Shown here: piece after piece, positions 37,598-45,055 of the stretch | Layout of the letters: each line of letters starts with the position of its first letter | Position numbering within the stretch: position 1 is the stretch's first letter | Notes under the pieces: generated by a model | Database searches by the model: none | What the model was told of the DNA's origin: nothing | The model's input: only the letters and a program-made list of their open reading frames with translations | Assembly (NCBI GenBank): GCA_024404095.1 | Contig: JAKSQO010000021.1 | Coordinates: forward strand, 1-47,121 | Source: Clostridia bacterium | Lineage (GTDB): Bacteria > Bacillota > Clostridia > Oscillospirales > Acutalibacteraceae | Reading direction: 5' to 3' | Length of the DNA: 47,121 nt | Position numbers and translations under genes: made by a program

Positions 37598-40345
37598 ATG
37601 TCTTTTGATTTGCATAGACATGATATGTTTAGTAGATATGATGGATACGGTAGACCGTCAGAACTGGCTAAGCTTGCAAAAGAATTAGGTCATACAGCTT
37701 TAGGCACGTCAAACCATGGAAACACGAATGGACTTGTGCAGACTTATAAAGCATGTAAGGAAAACGGAATTAAACCGATACTTGGTGTTGAAGGTTATTT
37801 TCTGCCAGTGTACAAAGAAAAGGAACGCGGCTATCATCTGTGCTTATTTGCAAAGAATCTTGAAGGGTATAAGAATCTTAACGCGATACAGTCAGAAGGT
37901 GAGAAGCAGAAGTATTACAATCCTATTTGGACTTTTAAACTACTTGAAAAATATCACGATGGAATTATATGCACGTCTGCTTGTGTAGCGTCATACAGTT
38001 CACAGTGTATCATTAACGACGACGAAGAAAAAGCTGAAAAGTATTTGCGTAAAATGCACAAGATTTTCGGTGATGATTTTTATATTGAGATACAGCCATA
38101 TACTGTATCAGAAAAGGGCTTACAAGAGCGTGTAAACGTTTCCTTGCTGAGTTTATCCGTGAAGTTGGGTATTCCATGTATACTTACATCTGACAGCCAT
38201 AGGGGGCGATTTGACGAGTTACAGACATATCTTAAGATGCATGAAATGGACGGGCACAACATGGAAGAGATAGAAAGCACTTACAAAGAAAGATACATGC
38301 CCGCACCGGGAGAAATGGAAAAGCGTTTTATTGAAATGCACAAGGGCGACTATGGTGCATCACGTTGTAAACGTCTTGCCGATAATATGGCGTTGAACAT
38401 GGAACAGCTTGAGGAAAAAGTTGACGCTGATATTCTTGGAAAGCTTGAATTGAAGTTGCCTAAAATTGCAGGTAATGACAGCAACAAAGAAATCATTAAG
38501 CAGATAAAGGACGGTTTAAAAGCACGCGGACAATATACAAAACCGTATATAGAGCGTTGCAAAGAAGAACTTGACGTTATACGTGTGAACGGCTTTATTG
38601 ATTACTTTTTGATTGTCGCTGATTATGTAACATGGGCTAAGCGTCAGGGTATTGCAGTAGGTGCGGGGCGTGGTTCTGTTTGTAACTGTCTTGTTGCTTA
38701 TGCTATGGGTATAACGGAAGTTGACAGTTTGCGATTCAACTTGGATTTTAGACGCTTTATGCGTTACGATAAAAAGCAATTTCCTGATATTGATATTGAC
38801 TTTGAAACAAGCAGAAGACAGGAAGTTATCGACTATCTTATAAACAAGTACCCTACACAGTCCGCACGTGTTTCCGCTTATGGTTTGTTTTCAGTTGACA
38901 ACACTATAAACGAACTTGCCAAGGTTTGCGGATTGCCTACGGATAAGAGTGTTGATGATTCAGATGCTAAGATAAATAAGCAGATTATTGCAGAAATTAA
39001 GAAATTTGTAAACAGCTATAAGGACGCAGAAGAAGGCGTGCTTGACTTGGAAGGTGTTGAGCATGACCCGCAAGCTAAGCAGTTTGATAAGCAGTATGAC
39101 AATATCATTACGCATTTTTGCCGTTTGTATGGTAAAGTAAACTATATTGGTACACACGCCGCGGGTGTTGTTGTTACATCGGGCGATGTGTTACAGTATA
39201 CAGCTATACGACTTGATAAAGACGGCAACAAGTACAGCGTTTACAACCTTGAGGACTTGAACGATATCAATATTATCAAGTTCGACTTGCTTGGGCTTAA
39301 AACTATGATGTCTTTAGGCGAGTGCAGACGCTTGACGGGCGTTGACTTTAATACTGATATCGTAGAAGACGCGGAAGTATTGGCAGAGTTTAAACGCGGT
39401 AACACCTGCGGTATTTTTCAGGTTGAGAAAGATACTTGTAAGAAGATGCTTGCGGCTATGCATTGCGATAGTTTTGATGATATTGTGGCTACGTCAAGCA
39501 TGAACAGACCCGCACCGCTTAAACAGGGCATACCTGATATATATGCTCACAATAAGCTAAACGGTTATGATACTGACGGTGATTTATGTGCACCGTATAC
39601 GGGTGAAACATACGGCACTATGTTATATCAGGAACAAGTGTTACTTGTATGTGTAAACGTTGGTGGGCTTGAATGGGTAGAAGCTGACGCAGTACTAAAA
39701 GCGGCTAAGCATGGGCGCGAAAAGTTTGCAAAAGGTATTGAAAAGTATAAGAAGGAAAACGGCGTTGACCTTGAAAAGAAATTCTTTACCAATGCCCGTA
39801 AAAATGGCATGAGTAACGAACAATTAAACGTGCTATGGGAATCCATGAAAGAATATGGATTCAACAAGGGGCACGCAGTAGGTTACACACTTATCACCGT
39901 CGAAGAAATGTTTTTCAAGCATTACTATCCAGTTGAATTTTGGTACACGAAACTAAAATATGCACGGGACGATAAACAGCGCAATGAGTTTAATGGTGAA
40001 GCTGTAAAAGACGGTTGTTTGTTGTTCTTGCCACATGTCAATTATTCTTACCCACTCACACGCTTAAGGACTGTAGAGGGTGAAAGGATTCTACAACAGG
40101 GACTTACAGACATAAAGGGCGTTGGAGAAAAAGCGGCGTTAGCAATCTTACAGGAAAGAGAACGAAACGGCTACTTTAAAAACTTTGACGATTTCTATGA
40201 TAGGTGTGTAGAAACAAAGCTTATCAACAAAAAGGTTTATGAACTGCTGTCAGACTATGGTGCTGTTGAGTTTAAGAAAAGCCGTTATATTGACCGTATT
40301 AAGAAGTATAATTCTGCGTTGTATGCCCGGTCAATGCGTGAATAA
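37598..40345 (+). CDS. DNA polymerase III alpha subunit, compact phage form
   Basis: The protein is 915 aa. The N-terminal PHP domain (F-D-L-H-R-H-D, then S-N-H-G-N with Asn where the metal ligand Asp of T-D-H is usual) is followed by the C-family palm: G-A-G-R-G-S and P-D-I-D-I-D-F (396-402, catalytic aspartates 397, 399 and 401). It ends at a helix-hairpin-helix (I-K-G-V-G-E-K-A-A-L-A-I-L) and lacks the OB and tau-binding domains of host DnaE. It is the likely replicative polymerase. The PHP change suggests loss of a metal site. Confidence 0.93.
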   Translation: MSFDLHRHDMFSRYDGYGRPSELAKLAKELGHTALGTSNHGNTNGLVQTYKACKENGIKPILGVEGYFLPVYKEKERGYHLCLFAKNLEGYKNLNAIQSEGEKQKYYNPIWTFKLLEKYHDGIICTSACVASYSSQCIINDDEEKAEKYLRKMHKIFGDDFYIEIQPYTVSEKGLQERVNVSLLSLSVKLGIPCILTSDSHRGRFDELQTYLKMHEMDGHNMEEIESTYKERYMPAPGEMEKRFIEMHKGDYGASRCKRLADNMALNMEQLEEKVDADILGKLELKLPKIAGNDSNKEIIKQIKDGLKARGQYTKPYIERCKEELDVIRVNGFIDYFLIVADYVTWAKRQGIAVGAGRGSVCNCLVAYAMGITEVDSLRFNLDFRRFMRYDKKQFPDIDIDFETSRRQEVIDYLINKYPTQSARVSAYGLFSVDNTINELAKVCGLPTDKSVDDSDAKINKQIIAEIKKFVNSYKDAEEGVLDLEGVEHDPQAKQFDKQYDNIITHFCRLYGKVNYIGTHAAGVVVTSGDVLQYTAIRLDKDGNKYSVYNLEDLNDINIIKFDLLGLKTMMSLGECRRLTGVDFNTDIVEDAEVLAEFKRGNTCGIFQVEKDTCKKMLAAMHCDSFDDIVATSSMNRPAPLKQGIPDIYAHNKLNGYDTDGDLCAPYTGETYGTMLYQEQVLLVCVNVGGLEWVEADAVLKAAKHGREKFAKGIEKYKKENGVDLEKKFFTNARKNGMSNEQLNVLWESMKEYGFNKGHAVGYTLITVEEMFFKHYYPVEFWYTKLKYARDDKQRNEFNGEAVKDGCLLFLPHVNYSYPLTRLRTVEGERILQQGLTDIKGVGEKAALAILQERERNGYFKNFDDFYDRCVETKLINKKVYELLSDYGAVEFKKSRYIDRIKKYNSALYARSMRE

Positions 40346-40375
40346 AAACTTTTTCAAAAAGTTTAAAAATAGTGC

Positions 40376-40404
40376 TTGACATATCTTTGAAAAGGGTGTA
40401 TTGT
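40376..40404 (+). promoter_or_regulatory. Early promoter of the second ribozyme unit
   Basis: TTGACA (40376-40381), a 17-bp spacer and TATTGT (40399-40404), seven bases, then GTAACAC (40412-40418) and AACAACATAAA. The extended box is AATAGTGCTTGACA. The leader ends AAAGCCCTATAGAAAGG, close to those at 9220 and 18950. Confidence 0.88.
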
Positions 40405-40471
40405 ATAGACAGTAACACAACAACATAAACAACAACTTAAAACAAAGCCCTATAGAAAGGAAGTAAAAATT

Positions 40472-40693
40472 ATGATGTTTACACTTAAAGCAGAAAACAC
40501 AATCGGAATGAAAGAAGAGTACACATTTGACGCAGAAGCATTACAGATTAGTAAGAAAAAAGGATTTGACGTTATAGTTCTTAAAAATCCGGGTGCTAAA
40601 CGAGCAACAGCGAAAATCAACACAGCAGTTTATAAAGAAGTTGTTATCTACGAAAACAGCACAGGCAGAAGAACATACAGCTTTTCTAAATAA
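40472..40693 (+). CDS. Hypothetical early protein, ribozyme-linked
   Basis: This 73-aa basic beta-rich protein (M-M-F-T-L-K-A-E-N) is rich in lysine. It has a strong AGAAAGGAAG site. Its TAA stop is immediately before the stem I strand of the second hammerhead. It matches the 98-aa gene at 18975 in layout (promoter, small gene, ribozyme, small gene) but not visibly in sequence. Confidence 0.65.
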   Translation: MMFTLKAENTIGMKEEYTFDAEALQISKKKGFDVIVLKNPGAKRATAKINTAVYKEVVIYENSTGRRTYSFSK

Positions 40694-40750
40694 AAGTCCC
40701 TGACGAGTATCTGAAAATTGATACGAAACGCCCGCAAGGGCGTCGGACTT
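40694..40750 (+). ncRNA. Hammerhead ribozyme, type I (copy 2)
   Basis: Stem I is AAGTCC (40694-40699) with GGACTT (40745-40750). The core CTGACGA is 40700-40706. Stem II is GTATC/GATAC (40707-40724) with loop TGAAAATT. GAAA is 40725-40728. Stem III is CGCCC/GGGCG (40729-40742) with a GCAA tetraloop. U40743 and C40744 follow, with predicted cleavage after C40744. Compared with copy 1, two stem II pairs change together while the loop stays identical. The released downstream RNA can refold, since GGACTT (40745-40750) also pairs with AAGTCC at 40757-40762. Confidence 0.94.
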
Positions 40751-40797
40751 AATAGCAAGTCCACAACAAAGCATCTAAGAAAGGTAAGGTATCAAAT

Positions 40798-41289
40798 ATG
40801 GCAAAGTCAGTTATTCGCAAAGCATGGGACGCTTTCAAAAAGGAAGCAGTAGCACAGGACGCAACGTTAAAGGGCTGTTGCTACATGACAGCAAGACAGG
40901 AAAGCGCAAAGACAGCTACCATAGTCCTTGGAAAATATGCGTCAAGCTATAATACATTTATTAGCAACCGTGAACACTTGATTGACAAGTACGAAAAAGC
41001 ACTTGCAAATGGTGAAGTATCTGCTGACTTAGTAGAAGTCTACGAAGGGTACATCGAAATGTACAAGAAACAACTAGTTGAACTGGTAGCAAGAAAAGAG
41101 CAGTTCGACACTCCGATGGGATACGCTATTGCAAAGATGAATGCTATTAGAAATCTTTCCAGTTTCCAGACATTCTGTGAAGTAGCGCACGTTTACAGCG
41201 TAGCGTATGAGATTGACCCGGACGCTTACGGTAATAAGGTAATAAAAGCCAGAATCAACTTTTTCGGTGAAACAATAGAAAGAATCTAA
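40798..41289 (+). CDS. Hypothetical helical protein downstream of ribozyme
   Basis: This 163-aa, mostly alpha-helical protein has a long coiled-coil-like central helix (about 50-110) and a small C-terminal domain. An AAGAAAGGTAAGG site precedes the ATG. After ribozyme cleavage its mRNA would start about 53 nt upstream, with a 5' hairpin. No family is recognised. Confidence 0.65.
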   Translation: MAKSVIRKAWDAFKKEAVAQDATLKGCCYMTARQESAKTATIVLGKYASSYNTFISNREHLIDKYEKALANGEVSADLVEVYEGYIEMYKKQLVELVARKEQFDTPMGYAIAKMNAIRNLSSFQTFCEVAHVYSVAYEIDPDAYGNKVIKARINFFGETIERI

Positions 41290-41300
41290 ACAAGTAACAA

Positions 41301-41319
41301 GGGGCGGCAAGCCCGCCCC
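41301..41319 (+). terminator. GC-rich hairpin, possible weak terminator
   Basis: GGGGCGG (41301-41307) pairs with CCGCCCC (41313-41319) around a 5-nt loop. No T-run follows. It is nearly the same sequence as the hairpin at 46162, which suggests a shared role in mRNA ends or stability. Confidence 0.5.
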
Positions 41320-41390
41320 ACTATATAAAATCAAAGTCAGCGTTTGCAGATATCAAGCGCACATCAAAAAAGAAAGGTCAGGTAAAAGTT

Positions 41391-42041
41391 ATGAGAAGAG
41401 AAAAAGAACAGTATAGCAGAGCAACCCGCAGACAGATGGAAAAAGCTGAGAAGATGAAAGCCCGTGAAGATGCACGGAGAAACAAGAAACACGGCAAACT
41501 GTACAAGGCATTTTGTACAGCGTTAGCAGTTCCAACAATTATCGTTGGTGGTTTCATTGCTTATGTACTTGTTACGATGAATACAGAAGTCCCAACACCT
41601 GACGTTGAAGAAAGCGTATACACAATAACGCTTGCTGACATGCTTGCACCAACAAGACTTACGCGTCTTAACTTTGACGATGATACAACAGGCAATGATA
41701 CAACAGGCAAGTGGAAAAGCGCGACGCTTATTTATCCAGACTTATCTGCTGACACGATGCACACCGTGACACAGCGGTATATCAAAGAAGAGTTTAAACA
41801 GGGTGACGCAGTTCACGGCATCTTTGATATCGTTGACAAAGTTACTTGTCGGGTAACACGGTTGGGCGAACACACTTTTGAATATCAGTTCTATGATTAT
41901 GTGGAACTTGAAGAACGTAGCGCGAACGAATGCTTTTGCGGTATGACAGATGGGCGGCTGTACTGGTTCAATACACATAATAATTACTTTGTAGATGCGT
42001 CCGGTGAAACAAGCGTTGATTTCGATGCGCTGTATCAGTAA
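41391..42041 (+). CDS. Single-pass membrane protein
   Basis: The protein is 216 aa: a strongly basic N-terminal region (residues 1-38), one transmembrane segment at about 44-65 (A-V-P-T-I-I-V-G-G-F-I-A-Y-V-L), and an extracytoplasmic or soluble domain of 150 residues rich in Thr and Asp. Positive charge before the helix predicts an N-in topology. It is in the early region, so it may act on the host envelope, for example in superinfection exclusion; that is inference. AAAGAAAGG lies upstream. Confidence 0.65.
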   Translation: MRREKEQYSRATRRQMEKAEKMKAREDARRNKKHGKLYKAFCTALAVPTIIVGGFIAYVLVTMNTEVPTPDVEESVYTITLADMLAPTRLTRLNFDDDTTGNDTTGKWKSATLIYPDLSADTMHTVTQRYIKEEFKQGDAVHGIFDIVDKVTCRVTRLGEHTFEYQFYDYVELEERSANECFCGMTDGRLYWFNTHNNYFVDASGETSVDFDALYQ

Positions 42042-42505
42042 TATAAATGGGTGGCGGGTGGTGTAAGATGAAAGGCAGGTGGGAGCTTATGATTGCACGT
42101 AATACATTCAAACATTATAATTAAGATTATCCGGGGGCAGACCTGCAACTGCAAACGGCAGACACTAAAAAGAAAGGAAGGTGTTAAGATGGTTAAAGTG
42201 TCAACCTGTAATATACGCGCTGAGCCGTAACAAGCAAATACGCAAACGCTTTTCCTGTTGTGCGTTGACTACGTAAAGAAGCACAGAGCGCAAGCGTGTT
42301 TGACATAAAAACATTTTAGCAGATAACTATTAACTTCTTAATTCGGCTATCCAATCGGGGGTAAACAGATGAATAGAATACGCGACGAGACTTAATAACA
42401 GGGAGCGGCAACCCGGAAAACCGCTTATATAACTTTTTCTAGTCTGGTGCGTTTGCAGAATTGACAAGGGTGCAACGCTTATATTGAATTGATTGAGATT
42501 ATAGG
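42042..42505 (+). other. Gene-poor stretch with mini-ORFs, possible gene remnant
   Basis: No ORF longer than 20 codons fits, yet three short ones have ribosome sites. They are 42068-42124 (18 aa), 42189-42230 (13 aa, M-V-K-V-S-T-C-N-I-R-A-E-P, after AAAGGAAGGTG) and 42369-42395 (8 aa). The second resembles the beginning of a bacterial SH3 domain, and shifting frame after it gives S-K-Y-A-N-A-F-P-V-V-R, so a frameshifted wall-binding gene may lie here. Leader peptides are the alternative. Confidence 0.35.
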
Positions 42506-42542
42506 GCGGCGGGGGAAATTGACGAAAACCCCGCCGCTTTTT
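42506..42542 (+). terminator. Strong Rho-independent terminator
   Basis: GCGGCGGGG (42506-42514) pairs perfectly with CCCCGCCGC (42529-42537), nine GC pairs, followed by TTTTT. It separates the gap region from the recombinase gene. No promoter motif is obvious between this and 42561, so the recombinase may depend on read-through. Confidence 0.9.
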
Positions 42543-42560
42543 GAATAAGGGGGCTATAAA

Positions 42561-43496
42561 TTGGCTAAGACTGATAAACAGAAAATTATTGCACTGTGCA
42601 ACGAAATGAACAAGAAGAACGAAGGAACGATTTATACAATAGGCAGTAAAAAAGCGGATTTGAATATTCCCCGGTGGTCTACGGGTTTATCTGATTTAGA
42701 TGCAATTATCGGTGGTGGTATGCCAGAAGGACGCGTAATTGAGATATTCGGCGCGGAAAGCAGTGGCAAGACGACGCTGTTATATCATTTATGTGGTTTA
42801 CACGAACTTGCGCTAGATATCCCAATAGAGGGAACTTTTGACGCAAGCAGAGCAAGAGTGTTTGGCAACCGTCCGAAACAGTTACTTATTAGCAGACCAA
42901 CATACGGTGAAGACGCACTAAACACGGTTATCAAGTTTGCCCGCGCGGGTATTCCTCTTATTGGTATTGATAGTGTCCCGTCGCTATTACCGCGTGACGA
43001 CGTAGAAAAGGTTATCAAGTCAGCAGACAAGGACAGCATTGAGGAACAGCGCATAGGTGGCACTGCGAGATTATTAACAAAGTATCTGCCGCCGATTGAA
43101 AGCATCATAGAACAGACAGGAACGACGCTTATACTTGTTAATCAGGTGCGTGATAAAATGCAAGCTATGATGTTTGGTGAGAAGACAGACACAACAGGCG
43201 GGCATAAATTAAAACATGCCGCAAGCTTACGTTTACAGGTTGCCAGACGTGCAAATATTGAGATACCGAACAAAAACCCGCATAACGCCGCAGATAAAGA
43301 AATAGTAGGCATTATCATCAAAGTAAAGGTTGTAAAGTCTAAAATATGCAACCCGTTGGGCGTGTGTGAACTGCCGTTAATCTTTGACCGTGGTTTTGTG
43401 TCGTTCGATGATATCCCGGAGATAAGAAAAGAACTTATGAAACAACGTGCGGAACAGTACGGCAAGCGTGTTACAAACAAAGACTTAGAAGATTAG
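42561..43496 (+). CDS. RecA-like recombinase
   Basis: The protein is 311 aa. Walker A (G-A-E-S-S-G-K-T) is at 64-71, preceded by the RecA-typical G-L-S-D-L-D-A-I-I-G-G-G-M-P-E-G-R. Walker B is near I-P-L-I-G-I-D-S-V-P-S-L, and L-I-L-V-N-Q-V-R-D-K sits at the motif usually written N-Q. It is closer to phage UvsX/RecA than to Sak4. It catalyses strand exchange in replication-linked recombination. The TTG start at 42561 follows AAGGGGG. Confidence 0.9.
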   Translation: MAKTDKQKIIALCNEMNKKNEGTIYTIGSKKADLNIPRWSTGLSDLDAIIGGGMPEGRVIEIFGAESSGKTTLLYHLCGLHELALDIPIEGTFDASRARVFGNRPKQLLISRPTYGEDALNTVIKFARAGIPLIGIDSVPSLLPRDDVEKVIKSADKDSIEEQRIGGTARLLTKYLPPIESIIEQTGTTLILVNQVRDKMQAMMFGEKTDTTGGHKLKHAASLRLQVARRANIEIPNKNPHNAADKEIVGIIIKVKVVKSKICNPLGVCELPLIFDRGFVSFDDIPEIRKELMKQRAEQYGKRVTNKDLED

Positions 43497-43510
43497 AAAG
43501 GGTGGTGCTT

Positions 43511-44371
43511 GTGGGAATTGTTGACGAACTGAAAAAGGACGCTATAGGTAACAGGACTGTCGTGCAGACATCAGAAGCCGCTGAACTGTCCAAGATATTT
43601 AACAGAACTTTTTACTTGCCCCGTGACATCGAAGAGGAAACAAAGTTTATCCACAGCGTTATGACAAGGGGACAGGAAGACGCTGAAAGAAAAGGACTCC
43701 ACGCTTCTGCATTGATTGTATCTGATAACAAGTTCTGTTTACGTCAACAGGTGCTTGCTTTACTGTTTAAGCAATTACAAGGTGAGCAAGTAAACATAGA
43801 CCTTAAGCGTATCTTTGAAGAGGGTAACGCGGTACACGAAAAGTTACAGCGTCTTTTTATCCGTGCAGGTTATAGCAAATATGACGACTTGGATATAACG
43901 CGTTTTAATGCCGCTTTTCGTGTTTCCTTTACGCCTGATATCATTTGTACAATACCGGAGTTTTTCGAAGGTAAAATGATTGGTGAAATTAAGAGCGTAA
44001 ACACGTTTCAGTTTCAGCGCATGAACAAACACCCGTCCGCTTCACATCAGCTTTTATTTTATATGTATCTGTGCATACAGGAAGAGAAGAGGAAAGGCAC
44101 ATGGAACGGCGTAGATTATACGAAAGGATTTGTTCTCTGCGAAGACAAGAATACACAGATGCTCAAGTTCGAAGTGTATGACTATGACAGAGAATTAGTG
44201 CAGTCTTACATTGATAGGTGCAGAGCCGTTAAAGATGCTTACAAAGATTTTAAGCACACAGGCAACATGGTAGCACGTCCAAAAGATGCAACAAGCATCA
44301 CTTGCAAACGCTGTTCAAACTGTAACTTGCAGGTTGCTTGTTACTCACCTAGCAAGGCAGAATTGCTGTAA
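43511..44371 (+). CDS. Cas4/RecB-like PD-(D/E)XK nuclease
   Basis: The protein is 286 aa. The nuclease triad is visible as D143 (T-P-D-I-I) and E159-I-K161. An upstream Cys (C76, F-C-L-R-Q-Q) plus C265, C268, C271 and C277 form the iron-sulphur cluster signature of Cas4 and AddB-type nucleases. It would trim DNA ends to single strands for the RecA-like partner encoded next door. The GTG at 43511 follows AAAGGGTGG; 43502 and 43505 are alternatives. No CRISPR array is present. Confidence 0.85.
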   Translation: MGIVDELKKDAIGNRTVVQTSEAAELSKIFNRTFYLPRDIEEETKFIHSVMTRGQEDAERKGLHASALIVSDNKFCLRQQVLALLFKQLQGEQVNIDLKRIFEEGNAVHEKLQRLFIRAGYSKYDDLDITRFNAAFRVSFTPDIICTIPEFFEGKMIGEIKSVNTFQFQRMNKHPSASHQLLFYMYLCIQEEKRKGTWNGVDYTKGFVLCEDKNTQMLKFEVYDYDRELVQSYIDRCRAVKDAYKDFKHTGNMVARPKDATSITCKRCSNCNLQVACYSPSKAELL

Positions 44372-44375
44372 TATC

Positions 44376-44475
44376 CCTGTAACGTGTTTATTTGGCTTGT
44401 ATGGCTTTCTAGCAGTTTTCTTGATAAAGCATCATGTAGCTTGTTAGGAAGCCTTATAATCCATTCTATAGCTTT
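44376..44475 (+). ncRNA. Structured intergenic element, copy C
   Basis: It contains TTGATAAAG (44421-44429), then GTAGCTTGTTAGGAAGCC (about 44436-44453) and TTATAATCCATTCTATAGC. Copy A has the same order (TTGATA..GCTGTTAGAAGCC..TTATA..TTCTATGGC), and copy B shares its first half. It lies in the gap between the Cas4-like stop and the NrdG start, with no T-run and no ORF. Confidence 0.4.
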
Positions 44476-44483
44476 AGAAAGAT

Positions 44484-45044
44484 ATGGTGTATTTTATGGC
44501 AGATAGATATTATTTCGGATTCAGATATAGCGGTATTACAAAGTCTACGCTTATCAATGGAAGAGGTCTGCGTGTAGTGTTATGGGTTACAGGCTGTGAG
44601 CATGCTTGTTTCGGATGCCAGAATAAAGAACTACAGGATGATAAAGAAGGTATACCGTTTATGAAGGACGACTTTAACCACCTGCTTGCATACGTCAACA
44701 AGCCGTACATTGACGGCGTAACTTTATCAGGTGGTGACCCGTTCTATACTAAGCATCGTGAAGGAATGCTTGACCTGTTAAAAATGTTAAATGAGCAAAT
44801 GCAACCTAAAAAGGATATATGGTGCTACACTGGCTACAAATACGAAGACCTGCTCACAGACCCGGTAGCCCGTGAAATGCTCAACTATGTGAGTGTGCTT
44901 GTTGATGGGCGTTTCAGCATATTTCAGCGTACTAAGGACGTAAGTGAGCATAGAACTATCCCGTATCGTGGTGACAGCAAACAGAGGATAATTGATGTGC
45001 CCGCTTCTCTGTACAATAACGCTGTAATAACGCTGTATGATTAA
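44484..45044 (+). CDS. nrdG: Anaerobic ribonucleotide reductase-activating protein
   Basis: The protein is 186 aa. The radical-SAM signature C-x3-C-x2-C is C38-E-H-A-C42-F-G-C45, preceded by G-R-G-L-R-V-V-L-W-V-T-G. S-G-G-D-P-F near residue 90 binds SAM. It generates the glycyl radical on NrdD, which works only without oxygen. NrdD itself is not in the window. The start is 44484 or 44496 (M-A-D-R); the ribosome site is weak. It implies dNTP supply in an anaerobic host. Confidence 0.9.
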   Translation: MVYFMADRYYFGFRYSGITKSTLINGRGLRVVLWVTGCEHACFGCQNKELQDDKEGIPFMKDDFNHLLAYVNKPYIDGVTLSGGDPFYTKHREGMLDLLKMLNEQMQPKKDIWCYTGYKYEDLLTDPVAREMLNYVSVLVDGRFSIFQRTKDVSEHRTIPYRGDSKQRIIDVPASLYNNAVITLYD

Positions 45045-45055
45045 AGGTGGTGCGT

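Noticed and set aside
42300..42328. TTGACA at 42300 as a promoter for the recombinase gene
   Set aside because: No acceptable -10 box at 16-18 bp, no GTAACAC start motif, and a strong terminator lies between it and the gene.
43511..44371. Evidence of a CRISPR-Cas locus from the Cas4-like gene
   Set aside because: No repeat-spacer array and no other cas gene is visible; phages often carry stand-alone Cas4-like nucleases.
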